From Streptomyces capitiformicae (GTDB lineage Bacteria > Actinomycetota > Actinomycetes > Streptomycetales > Streptomycetaceae), in NCBI RefSeq assembly GCF_002214185.1, contig NZ_CP022161.1:3967767-4031766 (forward strand): a DNA stretch of 64,000 bases, read 5' to 3'. Made by a program: the position numbers and the translations under genes. This document shows, in pieces, positions 34,279 to 42,921 of the stretch (position 1 is the stretch's first letter; every line of letters starts with the position of its first letter). The notes below the pieces were generated by a model. The model was not told where the DNA came from. It saw only the letters and a list, made by a program, of their open reading frames with translations, and searched no databases.

Positions 34279-37200
34279 TCAACCGGCGCTGCCGATCAGC
34301 TTCCAGGGCTCGTGGTCGGCGTCGGCCCCGGTGCCCGGGGCACTGCCCTTCGTCTCCCACTTGGCCTTCCAGACCTTGCCGTTGTACTTGACCGTGGTCT
34401 GCTCGATCGGCTGGCTCGCCGGGGAGTAGATCTTGGTCGCGTCCCAGTTGGCGGCACTGCAGCCACCGGCCGGCGGGGTCGCCGTACCGAGTCCCTTGAG
34501 GTTGTCGGTCACCGGGGCGTACGCCGTACCGCCGATCGACAGACTCGTGTTCACCGGGCCGGTGATCGGGAGGAAATAGATGATCGGCAGGTCGAGGGAC
34601 TTGCCGGCCGGGATGATCTGGCAGTAGTCCAGCGTCGTGCTGACCCGGTGGAACGTCGAACCGGCCGTCACCTGCCACTGGCCGCCTTGGGCGCCGGTCT
34701 GCCAGTTGCCGTCCTTGACCAGCGGTGACGTCGAGGCCGGGATGTCGAACGACAGCTTCGTGTCCTTGCCACCGCCGAGCGTGCGCCCGGTGTTGTTGGT
34801 GATCCGGACGGTCGGCTGCAGCGGCCACAGGTTCGCCGTGGAGGTCGGGTAGTTGACCATCTCGACGCTCACCTTGGCGGTCACCGTCGGCCCGGCACCA
34901 CCGGTGCCGGCGCGCAGACTGTTGTTGTAGGCGCCGATGTTGCCCAGCTTCTCGTTCAGCCGGGTGGTCAGCGTGTACCCCATCCCGCACGGGGTGTCCG
35001 GCTGGACGTCCGTCGGGCAGGAGTAGTCGCCGCCGAGCTCCCACATCATCACGCCGCCCGCGCCGGTCGACTTGACCAGGTCGGTGACCGCGTCGATGCC
35101 CTGCTCGTCCTCGGTCGACAGGAACACCTTCTTCTCGGCGTTCCACAGCCACGACGTCTTCGTGGTGTCGTCCCAGTACCGGATGTACTGGCCCGTGCGC
35201 CGGTCGGTGACGTCGGTCTGCGGCGTCAGCCCGACGCTGGGGGCGTAGACCGGCGTGATGTTCTTCTCCAGGTTCTTGGTGTGCCACAGCGGGTTCGTCC
35301 CGGAGCCGAGCTCGCTGCCGTTGTTGGTCTCGTCGTGCCAGATGTTGTCGATGCCGAAGGCACCGTCACCGCACGGCCTCTTGATGCCGGTACCCGGCTC
35401 GCAGCCGTTCGGCTTCTGCGACTTGCCCCACAGACCGTTCGTACCGCCGGTGACGTTCTGCCAGCCGCGCGTGTAGTAGGGGACACCGATGTTGACTCGC
35501 CCGGCCTGCATCGAGCCGCGCATGTACTTCATCGCCCAGTCGGTGTTGAAGTACCCGATCTTCCCGTACTCCGGGGTGGCGTACTGGTCGGCCAGTTCCG
35601 GGTCCTTGCCGTCGTCGAACAGTGCCGCGTTCGGACCCACGACGTCGTTCCAGGTGCCGTGGTAGTCGTAGGCCATCAGGTTGGTGAAGTCCTGGTACTT
35701 CAGCGCCGTCTGGTTCGCCATCCCGCGGGCCAGGTAGCCGGAGGCCGACGACGCCGAGGTGAGCAGGTAGTACTTGTTGTCCGCGACCGAAGCCCGGTTC
35801 AGCGAGTCCCGCAGCGTCTTCATCAACGCGGCGTACGTCGTGGGCAGACCCTTGCGACGCGGGTTCGACACCGCCCAATCGGCCGGGTTGCCGGTGTCCT
35901 CGAGGACCGTGGGGTACTCGAAGTCGATGTCGACACCGTCGAACCCGTAGGTCCGCAGGAAGTCCACGACCGAGCTCGCGAACGTGTCGATCCCGCCCTG
36001 GTTGACCGAGCCGTCGGCGTTGGTGGTCATCGCGTAGAAGCCACCGGAACCGGCCCAGCCACCGACCGAGATCAGCGTCTTCACCCGCGGGTGCAGGCGC
36101 TTGTACTTCGTCAGCAGGTTGAAGTGCCCCTTGTAGGGCAGTGAGGGATCCATCTCGGCGCCGACCTCGCCGGGCCACTCCTTCTGGGTGGCGTTCGAGT
36201 CGACCTTGATCTTGTTGTTCTCCACCGACGCGAACGCGTAGTTGAGGTGGGTCACCTTCGACCACGGGATGTTCTTCACCAGGTAGTGCGGCGTGCCGTC
36301 GGCGCCCGTGCGGCCGCCGTTGAAGTAGCCCACGACCCGGCGGCCCCGGCCCTCGCCGAGCCATTCCCGGCCGTCACTCTGGTAGACCTTGCAATACGGC
36401 GTCGCGACGCCCGGCGTGGTCGCCAGGCCCTCCGGCCGGCAGTCGCCGGACGCGGCAGGCCGCGTACCGCCGTCGTCGCCACCGGGGTGCGACTCCATCG
36501 GGTCACCGACACCACCGTTGATACCGAGATCACCGGCGCCGCCGTCGGTGCGGCTGCCGTCGCCGTAGCTCGGCACCAGCCAGCCCTCGATGTCACCGGC
36601 ATCACTCGCCACGGCCGCCGCCCTGACGGCCGTCCTGGCAGTGGTCTTCGCCGTCGTGGTCGTACCGGAGCGGGTCACGGCGAAGTCCTGGATCCCGTCG
36701 CCGTTCAGATCGGCGAAGGTCCCGAAGGTGCCCTGGAACGGGTCGTCGTTGCGGATCACGCCCAGCGACTTCCAGCCGGCGGTGACGCTCCACGGAGAGC
36801 CGGTGTTCTGCCAGGCCCGGACCTCACCGGTGGTGAACTCGACCCGGACCGTGTCGGCCTTGCCGTCACCGGTGATGTCGGCGAAGGCGACCTGCGCGCC
36901 ACGCGCCTCACCCGGAGTGGCGAAGCCCGAGATCTTGGTCCAGCCGCCCTCGGTCGGCATTCCCTTGCCCTTGTTCTGCCAGGCGGTCGGGAAGCTCATC
37001 CGGTCCAGCGTGATCAGGTCGTCACGGCCGTCACCGTCGAGGTCGGTGAAGTACAGCTCCGGCTCGTAGCCGAGGTTGTTCGCGACGATCGTCGCGCTGC
37101 CCCAGCTGATGGTGCCGCCGCTGCTGGTGTTGCGCGACATCCGCATCGCGGCGATACCGGTCGGCGAGTCGGCCGCCGGCAGGATCCGGATGTAGTCGTC

Positions 37201-39009
37201 CTTGCCGTCACCGTCCAGGTCGGCGAAGTAGACCAGCGCCGGCTTGTTCCCCCGGTCGGCCGGGCTGATGTCGCCCAGCGAGACCGCTTCCTTGGTCGGG
37301 TCGTCGTTGCGCCAGCCGGTGACCTTGCCGTCCGTACCGACCACCGCGTAGTCGGCCTTGCCGTCGCCGTTCAGGTCGGGGAAGGCGATCTTCGAGCCGG
37401 TCGCGGCGGCGTCCCGGATCTTGCCGATCGGCTTCCAGACGTACGAGCGGTTGCTGATCAGGCCCTGCAGGACCGCGATCCGGGTGCCTGCGCCGAAGGC
37501 TTCCGCGATCTTCTTGTAGCCGGCTTCGGTCGGGTAGATCTCGTTGGTGATGTCCTCCGTGGTCACCGCGCCCAGGTCGACCAGCACCAGCCGTGCGCCG
37601 GCCTGGATCTTGGCGTAGGCCATCGTGCGGAGCGCTTTGTTGTAGGCGTCGATTCGGGCCTGGTACGTCGGGTTCGTCGACGGCGGCAGGGTCCCGAGCA
37701 GGACCGTGGTCGTCGGCGAGGTCCGGTGGATCGCGTCCACGAAGCCCCGCATCTTCTCGGCCGTCGCCGCACCGTCGGCACCGCCGGTCAGGTCGGCCGT
37801 GCCCGCGACCAGGGTCATCATGTTCGGCCGCAGCGTCTGCAACGCGGGGATCGTCTGGGCCTTGATGTCGTCGATGCCCTTGCCCTCGAACCCCATGTGG
37901 TCGGGGTCGCCGCGCTTGCCGTTCTTCAGCTCACCGACGAAGTCCGTGCGCTTGAAGATGAGAGTGGCCGCTGTTCCGACACCGAGCACCGCAAGGGTGT
38001 CCAGACCCTTCACGATGGTGTCCAGGTAGCCCCGGAAGCCGGTCTCGTCGGTGCTGTTCACACCGGCCGTGATCTCGTCACCGGCAGCCATCACCCGGAG
38101 CTCTTCGATGTCCGGGCTGGCGGCGGGCGACGGAGTGGGCCCGGCCGCTCTGAGCTGGTTGGACCGGACCGGCCAGTGGTCGGAGGTGCCCTCGCCGGTG
38201 ACCGTGACAGGCAGATTGAAGGTCTGGTGGGTGGTGACGAAGTAGTCCAGCTCACTTCCATGGACGTGGGTCGCCAGACCCGAGCTGTGGATCCGCATGT
38301 CCTGCGACGGGAAGCTCCCCCGCTGGACGAGTTCGTCCGGGTCGACGTTGAAGTCGCCACCGACCGTCGCGTTGTAGGTCGCGCCACGCTGGGTCGCGAG
38401 GGCCCTGATCTGGTCGTGAATGGCCCTCATCATCGGCCCGGAGTCACCGCCACTGCCGGACAGACCGTGGAAGGTGAAGTACCACTCGTTGCCGAACCGC
38501 GCCCCGAGCGCGTTCCGGCCGGCGTCGATCGGGTTGCCGACGACGATCAGTTCGTCGGGCGTGTCGCGCAGGACGAGCGCGATGTTGACCCGGCCGCCGA
38601 TCCGACGCGGGTTGTCCGAGTCGTCCTCGGTATGCAGGTAGTAGACCTCACGGGTCGGGTAGGGGGCGCGGGTACCGCTGTTGACGTTCCACCTGTGGTG
38701 CAGCACGGTGTACTGATGCTGGACGCCCGCTTGGTCGGTCGTCGTGAAGGTCTGGGAAGGCTGTGCGACGCTGTTCGGAGGTGGCTCCGGGCCGACCTCC
38801 TGAAGCATCAGGATCGGCGACTGCTGCGTCAGCGTCACGACCGTGTTGGTCCACTTGCTGCCGGTCTTCGCCTTGTTATTGGACCCCTGCATGTTCCAGG
38901 AGATCAAGTGCGTGGTGGCCGGAGGGAAATCGGTGGCGGAGGCCGGAACGACAAGTGACGCTGCCAGTCCGGCCATCATCACCGCTACGGAGATTAAGCG
39001 GCGGAACAA
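34279..39009 (-). CDS. secreted CdtB-like nuclease / SGNH / FG-GAP / GH18 chitinase fusion
   Basis: 1576 aa. Signal peptide 1-25 (MFRRLIS... ending VPASA). Residues 30-285: nuclease of the CdtB/DNase I fold: WNMQGSN (N39), LQEVG (E71), GGRVNIAL (R140), GARFGN (R171), FHGLS (H181), GGDFNVD (D219, N221), SDHWPV (D277, H278), all expected active-site positions kept. Residues 300-515: SGNH-like but GDS is GDE, GTND is GTAD and DxxH is NxxY, so probably inactive. Residues 540-790: five FG-GAP D-x-N/D-G-D-G-x-x-D motifs. Residues 890-1375: GH18 chitinase with intact DGVDIDFE (E1031). Then a beta domain (1395-1520) and a CBM5/12-like end with WDATKIYSP. TTG 39009 has GGGGGGAG just upstream and yields the signal peptide. 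Codon 5 is TTA (38995-38997), predicting bldA dependence. Probably a secreted toxin or effector aimed at chitin-bearing organisms; the target is inference. Confidence 0.88.
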   Translation of the reverse strand: MFRRLISVAVMMAGLAASLVVPASATDFPPATTHLISWNMQGSNNKAKTGSKWTNTVVTLTQQSPILMLQEVGPEPPPNSVAQPSQTFTTTDQAGVQHQYTVLHHRWNVNSGTRAPYPTREVYYLHTEDDSDNPRRIGGRVNIALVLRDTPDELIVVGNPIDAGRNALGARFGNEWYFTFHGLSGSGGDSGPMMRAIHDQIRALATQRGATYNATVGGDFNVDPDELVQRGSFPSQDMRIHSSGLATHVHGSELDYFVTTHQTFNLPVTVTGEGTSDHWPVRSNQLRAAGPTPSPAASPDIEELRVMAAGDEITAGVNSTDETGFRGYLDTIVKGLDTLAVLGVGTAATLIFKRTDFVGELKNGKRGDPDHMGFEGKGIDDIKAQTIPALQTLRPNMMTLVAGTADLTGGADGAATAEKMRGFVDAIHRTSPTTTVLLGTLPPSTNPTYQARIDAYNKALRTMAYAKIQAGARLVLVDLGAVTTEDITNEIYPTEAGYKKIAEAFGAGTRIAVLQGLISNRSYVWKPIGKIRDAAATGSKIAFPDLNGDGKADYAVVGTDGKVTGWRNDDPTKEAVSLGDISPADRGNKPALVYFADLDGDGKDDYIRILPAADSPTGIAAMRMSRNTSSGGTISWGSATIVANNLGYEPELYFTDLDGDGRDDLITLDRMSFPTAWQNKGKGMPTEGGWTKISGFATPGEARGAQVAFADITGDGKADTVRVEFTTGEVRAWQNTGSPWSVTAGWKSLGVIRNDDPFQGTFGTFADLNGDGIQDFAVTRSGTTTTAKTTARTAVRAAAVASDAGDIEGWLVPSYGDGSRTDGGAGDLGINGGVGDPMESHPGGDDGGTRPAASGDCRPEGLATTPGVATPYCKVYQSDGREWLGEGRGRRVVGYFNGGRTGADGTPHYLVKNIPWSKVTHLNYAFASVENNKIKVDSNATQKEWPGEVGAEMDPSLPYKGHFNLLTKYKRLHPRVKTLISVGGWAGSGGFYAMTTNADGSVNQGGIDTFASSVVDFLRTYGFDGVDIDFEYPTVLEDTGNPADWAVSNPRRKGLPTTYAALMKTLRDSLNRASVADNKYYLLTSASSASGYLARGMANQTALKYQDFTNLMAYDYHGTWNDVVGPNAALFDDGKDPELADQYATPEYGKIGYFNTDWAMKYMRGSMQAGRVNIGVPYYTRGWQNVTGGTNGLWGKSQKPNGCEPGTGIKRPCGDGAFGIDNIWHDETNNGSELGSGTNPLWHTKNLEKNITPVYAPSVGLTPQTDVTDRRTGQYIRYWDDTTKTSWLWNAEKKVFLSTEDEQGIDAVTDLVKSTGAGGVMMWELGGDYSCPTDVQPDTPCGMGYTLTTRLNEKLGNIGAYNNSLRAGTGGAGPTVTAKVSVEMVNYPTSTANLWPLQPTVRITNNTGRTLGGGKDTKLSFDIPASTSPLVKDGNWQTGAQGGQWQVTAGSTFHRVSTTLDYCQIIPAGKSLDLPIIYFLPITGPVNTSLSIGGTAYAPVTDNLKGLGTATPPAGGCSAANWDATKIYSPASQPIEQTTVKYNGKVWKAKWETKGSAPGTGADADHEPWKLIGSAG

Positions 39010-39427
39010 GAGCTCCCCCCGTTTCTCACATCCAACAGATCGGGAACAACCGAATCGTTGGAAACTAGTTGACTTCTCAACTATAGCCTCGATCGTTCAT
39101 GAGGTCCCGTCAACTTGGCGGATTCAAGGGGTCGTTGCAACACGCGGTTGTTTGATCAGGCCGTGAGCAGTTTTGTAGTTAACGGGTCGGCCCCTGGGCG
39201 TACGACTCCTGACCCGGAGCTGCTGGCGACCGGCAGTCGGCCGCTGTGGCGGGTACGGACCACCTACGAAGCCCCGCGCGCTCGACGACGCGGTACATAC
39301 CCTCCGTCGGCCGGCGTCCTGGCCGCGCAAGCGTGAGCAGGCCACCCGTCGGGCACACCGCCTACTCGCCGACGACTCAGCCCTGGCCGTCGTACGTCCG
39401 GTCGAACGCCGACGAGGGGGCCGCGGG
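39010..39427. other. upstream region of the nuclease-chitinase gene
   Basis: About 418 bp, less GC-rich than its surroundings. Contains the dyad at 39066-39083, a TATAGT -10-like box on the minus strand (39087-39082), and GTCGTTGCAACACGCGGTTG near 39130-39149, which resembles the end sequence of insertion elements, possibly IS30-like. No gene is apparent. Confidence 0.45.
39066..39083. promoter_or_regulatory. dyad operator candidate before the nuclease-chitinase gene
   Basis: TAGTTGACTTCTCAACTA has perfect 7-bp arms and a 4-bp spacer, and overlaps the TATAGT box, about 60 bp before the TTG start. It does not match the DasR or chitinase direct-repeat sites known from other Streptomyces chitinase genes. 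Confidence 0.5.
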
Positions 39428-39625
39428 TCAACGACGGCCCAGGGGGCCTGCTTTGAGGGTGGCGAGAAGGGCTTGGAGGGGGGCCGGGGTGGTGGTGAGG
39501 TGGGTGGTGGGGTGGTCGCTTTCGCCTATGCGCATGGCGGCAGTGGCGAGGGCGAGTTCAACACAGGCTTCGCTTTGGTCACCGCCTGAGAAGGTCGACT
39601 TCTGCCATGCGTGAGGGCTGGACAC
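39428..39625 (-). CDS. DUF397 protein
   Basis: 65-aa DUF397 member: WQKSTFSGGDQSEACVELA is the family signature, followed by a variable tail (here longer than usual, ending LKAGPLGRR). GTG 39625 follows GAAAGGCGCC. In Streptomyces these small proteins pair with a DUF5753-type XRE regulator encoded just upstream, forming toxin-antitoxin-like or developmental (WhiJ-type) switches. Here the partner is truncated (39637-39790), so this gene is probably orphaned. Confidence 0.85.
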   Translation of the reverse strand: MSSPHAWQKSTFSGGDQSEACVELALATAAMRIGESDHPTTHLTTTPAPLQALLATLKAGPLGRR

Positions 39626-39636
39626 GGGGGCGCCTT

Positions 39637-39790
39637 TCACAGTTCCTGAAGTAGTTCGACGATGAAGTCCCGGGACTCTGCCGGCGGCAGGGCGGAGCTG
39701 GCCACCAGGTCGTAGCGCTTCCTGCGCTGCTTGAGTAGCGGTTCGGCAGAGAAGAACGCACTCCCGTGACCTGTGTCGATCTGCACCATG
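39637..39790 (-). pseudogene. C-terminal fragment of a DUF5753/XRE regulator
   Basis: About 50 residues (MVQIDTGHGSAFF, then KQRRKRYDLVAS and PPAESRDFIVELLQEL) match the C-terminus of DUF5753-type regulators that pair with DUF397. The HTH and most of the sensor domain are missing; the frame hits a stop just beyond 39805. It ends 11 bp before the DUF397 start, preserving the usual gene order. Translation from ATG 39789 is possible but would give only the tail. Confidence 0.7.
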
Positions 39791-39806
39791 TCCAACAGGC
39801 CGGGGC

Positions 39807-39998
39807 ATGTGGATCGTCGACACGGTCACGGACGGCCGCGGGGGGACGGAGTCGCTGGGCGCGTCGGGGAAGGGCGTGTGGTTCGAGCTGAGGGACGAAC
39901 AACCCCGCCGCCCACCGAAGGTGCGGAAGGCGGAAGGGAAGGCCGCACGGAAGCCCGGTCCACCTGCCAGTCCCGTACCTCTGTCCCTTCCTCGGTGA
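39807..39998 (+). pseudogene. C-terminal fragment of an RsbW-like ATP-binding protein
   Basis: 63 residues on the opposite strand: MWIVDTVTDGRGG and GKGVWFELRDE match the end of HATPase_c_2 anti-sigma-type kinases, a gene often placed divergently from DUF5753 regulators. N-box and G-boxes are absent. The remnant begins within about 20 bp of the regulator remnant on the other strand, pointing to a deletion across their shared promoter region. Confidence 0.55.
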
Positions 39999-40084
39999 CG
40001 ACCGTCCTGACGACCGCCCTCAGGTCGAAGGGCGAACGGCGCCGCTCGGCGTACGGCCATGGACCGTTGGATGGACATCGTCCG

Positions 40085-41326
40085 TCATCGTCTGCCCCGC
40101 GGATCCCCCAGCTCCCCCCGCAACCGCTGGGCCCTGAGCACCAGTTCCAGTTCGAAGCGGCGGTCCGGGTCGTCTATCTCGTCGCCCCAGAGTTCGCGGA
40201 TCTGGCGGAGGCGGTAGCGGACGGTTTGCGGGTGTACACCGAGTCGGGTGGCGACCTCGGGGGCGCCGCCGCGGGTCTCCAGCCAGGCCAGGAGGGTCTC
40301 GGCGAGGCGGCGGCCGTGGGTGGGGCCGCAGTGGGCCAACGGCGCCAGACAGCGTAAGGCCAGGTCGTCGATGAGTTCCTCCGGTTGGAGGAGGACCAGG
40401 GCCTCGGTGTGTTCCGTGCAGTGCAGGACCTCGCCGCCGGGCAGCAGGCGGCGCTCCATGAGACGGACCGCGGCCTCGGCCCAGCGCAGCGACTTCGCCG
40501 CCTCGGCCAGCGGCACCGGCGGGCCGATCGCGCCGGACCAGCCGGTGAGGGCGCGGTGGAGGAGTTCGGGGCGGCCGGCGGCGGCCGGTTCGGGGACGAC
40601 CATGCGGGGCTGCTCGTACTCCATGTCGAGCAGGACGCCCTGGCTGACGGCCGGGGCCATGGCCTCGCGGGCGGGGCGTAACAGGACCCCGACCGCGACC
40701 TTCTCCGGGAGCGGCCAGCCGATGCGGGCGGCCCGTTCGGTGAGCGCGTCGGCGGGGTCGCCCCGGTGGTGCTCGGCGAGGAGGAGTTCCATGAGGCGGC
40801 GTTGCAGTCGCAGGCGTTCGCCGGCCTGCCGGGCCGCCGCCTCGGCATAGCCGCGCACGGACTGGTCCACCAGGCCGTCCAGGTACTCGTATCCGGCGTC
40901 GACGAGCTCGTACATCGCGGGCGGCGGGATCTCCACGCGCTGGCCGATCTCCGCGAAACGGCGCCAGGCGAGCCGTACGCCGAGACGGTAGATCGCCTGG
41001 AGGGAGTCCAGGCTGCGGCCGTGCAGGCCCTCACCGCGGCCGAACTCCTGGAAGACGCCCGGGGGAACGCGCGGTCGGCCCTGGGCGGTCTCCAGGTGCT
41101 GGACGAAGACCTCGATCGCGCGGCGGATGCCGATGAGGGCCATCGGCTCGCCGGAGTCGTCGAGGACGACGGGCAGATGCGGGTACTCGCGGCGGATCTC
41201 GCGCAGGATCTCGTCGGCCAGGGCGGGGGCCTCGGCCATGGCGATCGTGGCGAACTGCCGCACCTGCAGACGCGGCACGTCGTGCCAGGCGGAGCGTACG
41301 GTGACGGTTCCCGGGCGGCCGGTCAC
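40085..41326 (-). CDS. PucR/CdaR-type transcriptional regulator
   Basis: 413 aa. Long N-terminal sensor region, a GGDEF-like middle fold, and the C-terminal PucR helix-turn-helix (VATRLGVHPQTVRYRLRQIRELWG, about 370-393). GTG 41326. Two leucine codons are TTA (40679-40681 in VGVLLRPA, and 40355-40357 in DLALRCL), very rare in this genome, so translation should depend on the bldA tRNA. It lies 3 bp after a DUF2613 gene and diverges from the DUF3068 gene; it may control the glycan operon that follows. Confidence 0.9.
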   Translation of the reverse strand: MTGRPGTVTVRSAWHDVPRLQVRQFATIAMAEAPALADEILREIRREYPHLPVVLDDSGEPMALIGIRRAIEVFVQHLETAQGRPRVPPGVFQEFGRGEGLHGRSLDSLQAIYRLGVRLAWRRFAEIGQRVEIPPPAMYELVDAGYEYLDGLVDQSVRGYAEAAARQAGERLRLQRRLMELLLAEHHRGDPADALTERAARIGWPLPEKVAVGVLLRPAREAMAPAVSQGVLLDMEYEQPRMVVPEPAAAGRPELLHRALTGWSGAIGPPVPLAEAAKSLRWAEAAVRLMERRLLPGGEVLHCTEHTEALVLLQPEELIDDLALRCLAPLAHCGPTHGRRLAETLLAWLETRGGAPEVATRLGVHPQTVRYRLRQIRELWGDEIDDPDRRFELELVLRAQRLRGELGDPRGRR

Positions 41327-41329
41327 GTC

Positions 41330-41482
41330 TCAGCGCTCCTGGCCGGTGTTCTCGTACGTGATGAGTGGGGTGTTGGGCTGTTCCGGGGTCGCCTCGAGCA
41401 GCGCGACGATGCCGAGCGCGGCTCCCACGGCGAGCGCGGCGGCGGCCACCATGGTGAGGACGGCGGCGAGGAGTCTGGACAT
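41330..41482 (-). CDS. small membrane protein, DUF2613-like
   Basis: 50 aa: MSRLLAAVLTMVAAAALAVG starts one membrane helix followed by a short polar tail (EQPNTPLITYENTGQER). Size and pattern match DUF2613, small actinobacterial membrane proteins often found beside DUF3068 genes. Start ATG 41482. Its stop is 3 bp before the PucR gene, which suggests cotranscription. The longer upstream frame is Arg-rich and not membrane-like. Confidence 0.7.
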   Translation of the reverse strand: MSRLLAAVLTMVAAAALAVGAALGIVALLEATPEQPNTPLITYENTGQER

Positions 41483-41731
41483 CGCAGGGTCAGCCTCTCT
41501 GTCGAAAGGTCGTCCCACCCAGGGCACCCCGCACCTCGTCCGGCCCAGTGTCAGCAATGCATTGACACTGCGTCAAGAGTCCGCCTACGGTTCCCGGCCC
41601 AGCGGGGTGCCGTACGGCCGGTGCTGTCCGGCCCCCTTGTCGCACGCGCACGATCCCCACAGCTCTGTGGAGGGATCGACCCTCCGCACGCCTACCCGAG
41701 TCGCACCTCCCAACGCCCCTGGAGTGCCCGG

Positions 41732-42709
41732 ATGCGCCGTACAGCCTCACCTTTCTCCTTGATTCTGCTGGGTCTCGGGACCTTTCTGCTCGTGCTCGCG
41801 CCGCTGCTCGCGTGGTATGTGCAGCCGCGGGCGGCGGTGAACCCGATCGACATCGACACCACCGCCGTCTACACCGGCACGGGCAGCGTCTTCGACGTGG
41901 AGCAGGTGAAGACCGTGCCGGACCAGAAGATCACCGTGACCCAGCGGGTACGCGGTGACGTCGCCGACAGCAAGCGCGGCGGGGCCGCCGTCTGGGACGT
42001 GACGACCACGGTCGACACCGACAAGACGCTCCCGGCGGCCGACCCGCACGACGCGCTGGACTTCACCCCGCACCGCTGGGTCAGCGACCGCAAGACCAAC
42101 CGGCCGGTGCACTGCTGCGACGAGAGGCCGTACATCGAGGGCGAGGCCTATCTGAAGTTCCCCTTCGACGTGCAGAAGCGCTCCTACCGCTGGTGGGACA
42201 ACACGCTCGGCGCCACGGTGACGCTCCACTACGAGGGCCGCAAGAAGATCCGCGGCTACGAGGGGATGCGCTTCACGGCGAAGGTCCCGGCGACCAGGAC
42301 CGGCACCCGGCTCGTCCCCGGCGCCCTCGTCGACGAGCCGAACCGGCCGCAGGTGCTCGCCGAGGAGTGGTACGCCAACCACGGTGTCGAACTCGTCGTC
42401 GACCAGAGCACGGGACGCGTGATCTACGCGCAGACCGGGCCGCGCCGCACCCTCCGCGCGCCGGGGGCGGAGGAGGACGCGGCGGTGCTGCTCGACGCGG
42501 AGAAGCTGGCGTTCACGCCGGCGACGCAGAAGTTCGCGGTCGAGCAGGCGGAGAAGGACAGCGGACTGCTGCGGCTGGTGGGGCGGACGGTGCCGATCGG
42601 TACCGCTGTGGCCGGTTTCGTCCTCGCCGTGGCGGGTGTCGTTCTGGTCGCGCGCGGGAGGCGGCGACCCGATACGCCCGAGTCATCCCAGGAACCGATC
42701 ACGATGTGA
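41732..42709 (+). CDS. DUF3068 (PorA-related) membrane protein
   Basis: 325 aa. N-terminal signal-anchor (about 8-29, FSLILLGLGTFLLVLAPLLAWYV), a beta-rich extracytoplasmic domain (with CC at about 129-130) and a C-terminal membrane helix (about 291-309) before a short basic tail. This is the DUF3068/PorA architecture of actinobacteria, linked to the cell envelope. ATG 41732. It stands about 210 bp before the glycosyltransferase operon on the same strand and may belong to the same envelope function. Confidence 0.88.
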   Translation: MRRTASPFSLILLGLGTFLLVLAPLLAWYVQPRAAVNPIDIDTTAVYTGTGSVFDVEQVKTVPDQKITVTQRVRGDVADSKRGGAAVWDVTTTVDTDKTLPAADPHDALDFTPHRWVSDRKTNRPVHCCDERPYIEGEAYLKFPFDVQKRSYRWWDNTLGATVTLHYEGRKKIRGYEGMRFTAKVPATRTGTRLVPGALVDEPNRPQVLAEEWYANHGVELVVDQSTGRVIYAQTGPRRTLRAPGAEEDAAVLLDAEKLAFTPATQKFAVEQAEKDSGLLRLVGRTVPIGTAVAGFVLAVAGVVLVARGRRRPDTPESSQEPITM

Positions 42710-42921
42710 CAGGGCGTCAGCTCAACAAACCCCGGAAATTGTCACGCCGGTGAGTAGCAGCATCGAACCACGCGGCGAAAACTGTCCACCCCACCCGAGC
42801 ACAGCCCACCCACACCTCGGTCCCAGAAGCCAACCCTCCCCCCACACACGATCGGAACATCCCTCACAGCGACCTTCTTGTCCCCGCTGAGTTCCGCACC
42901 CCGAGACGAGTTGGAGCACCC

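Noticed and set aside
39807..39998. Intact small gene for an ATP-binding protein
   Set aside because: Only the last strand and tail of the HATPase fold are encoded; nucleotide-binding boxes are missing.
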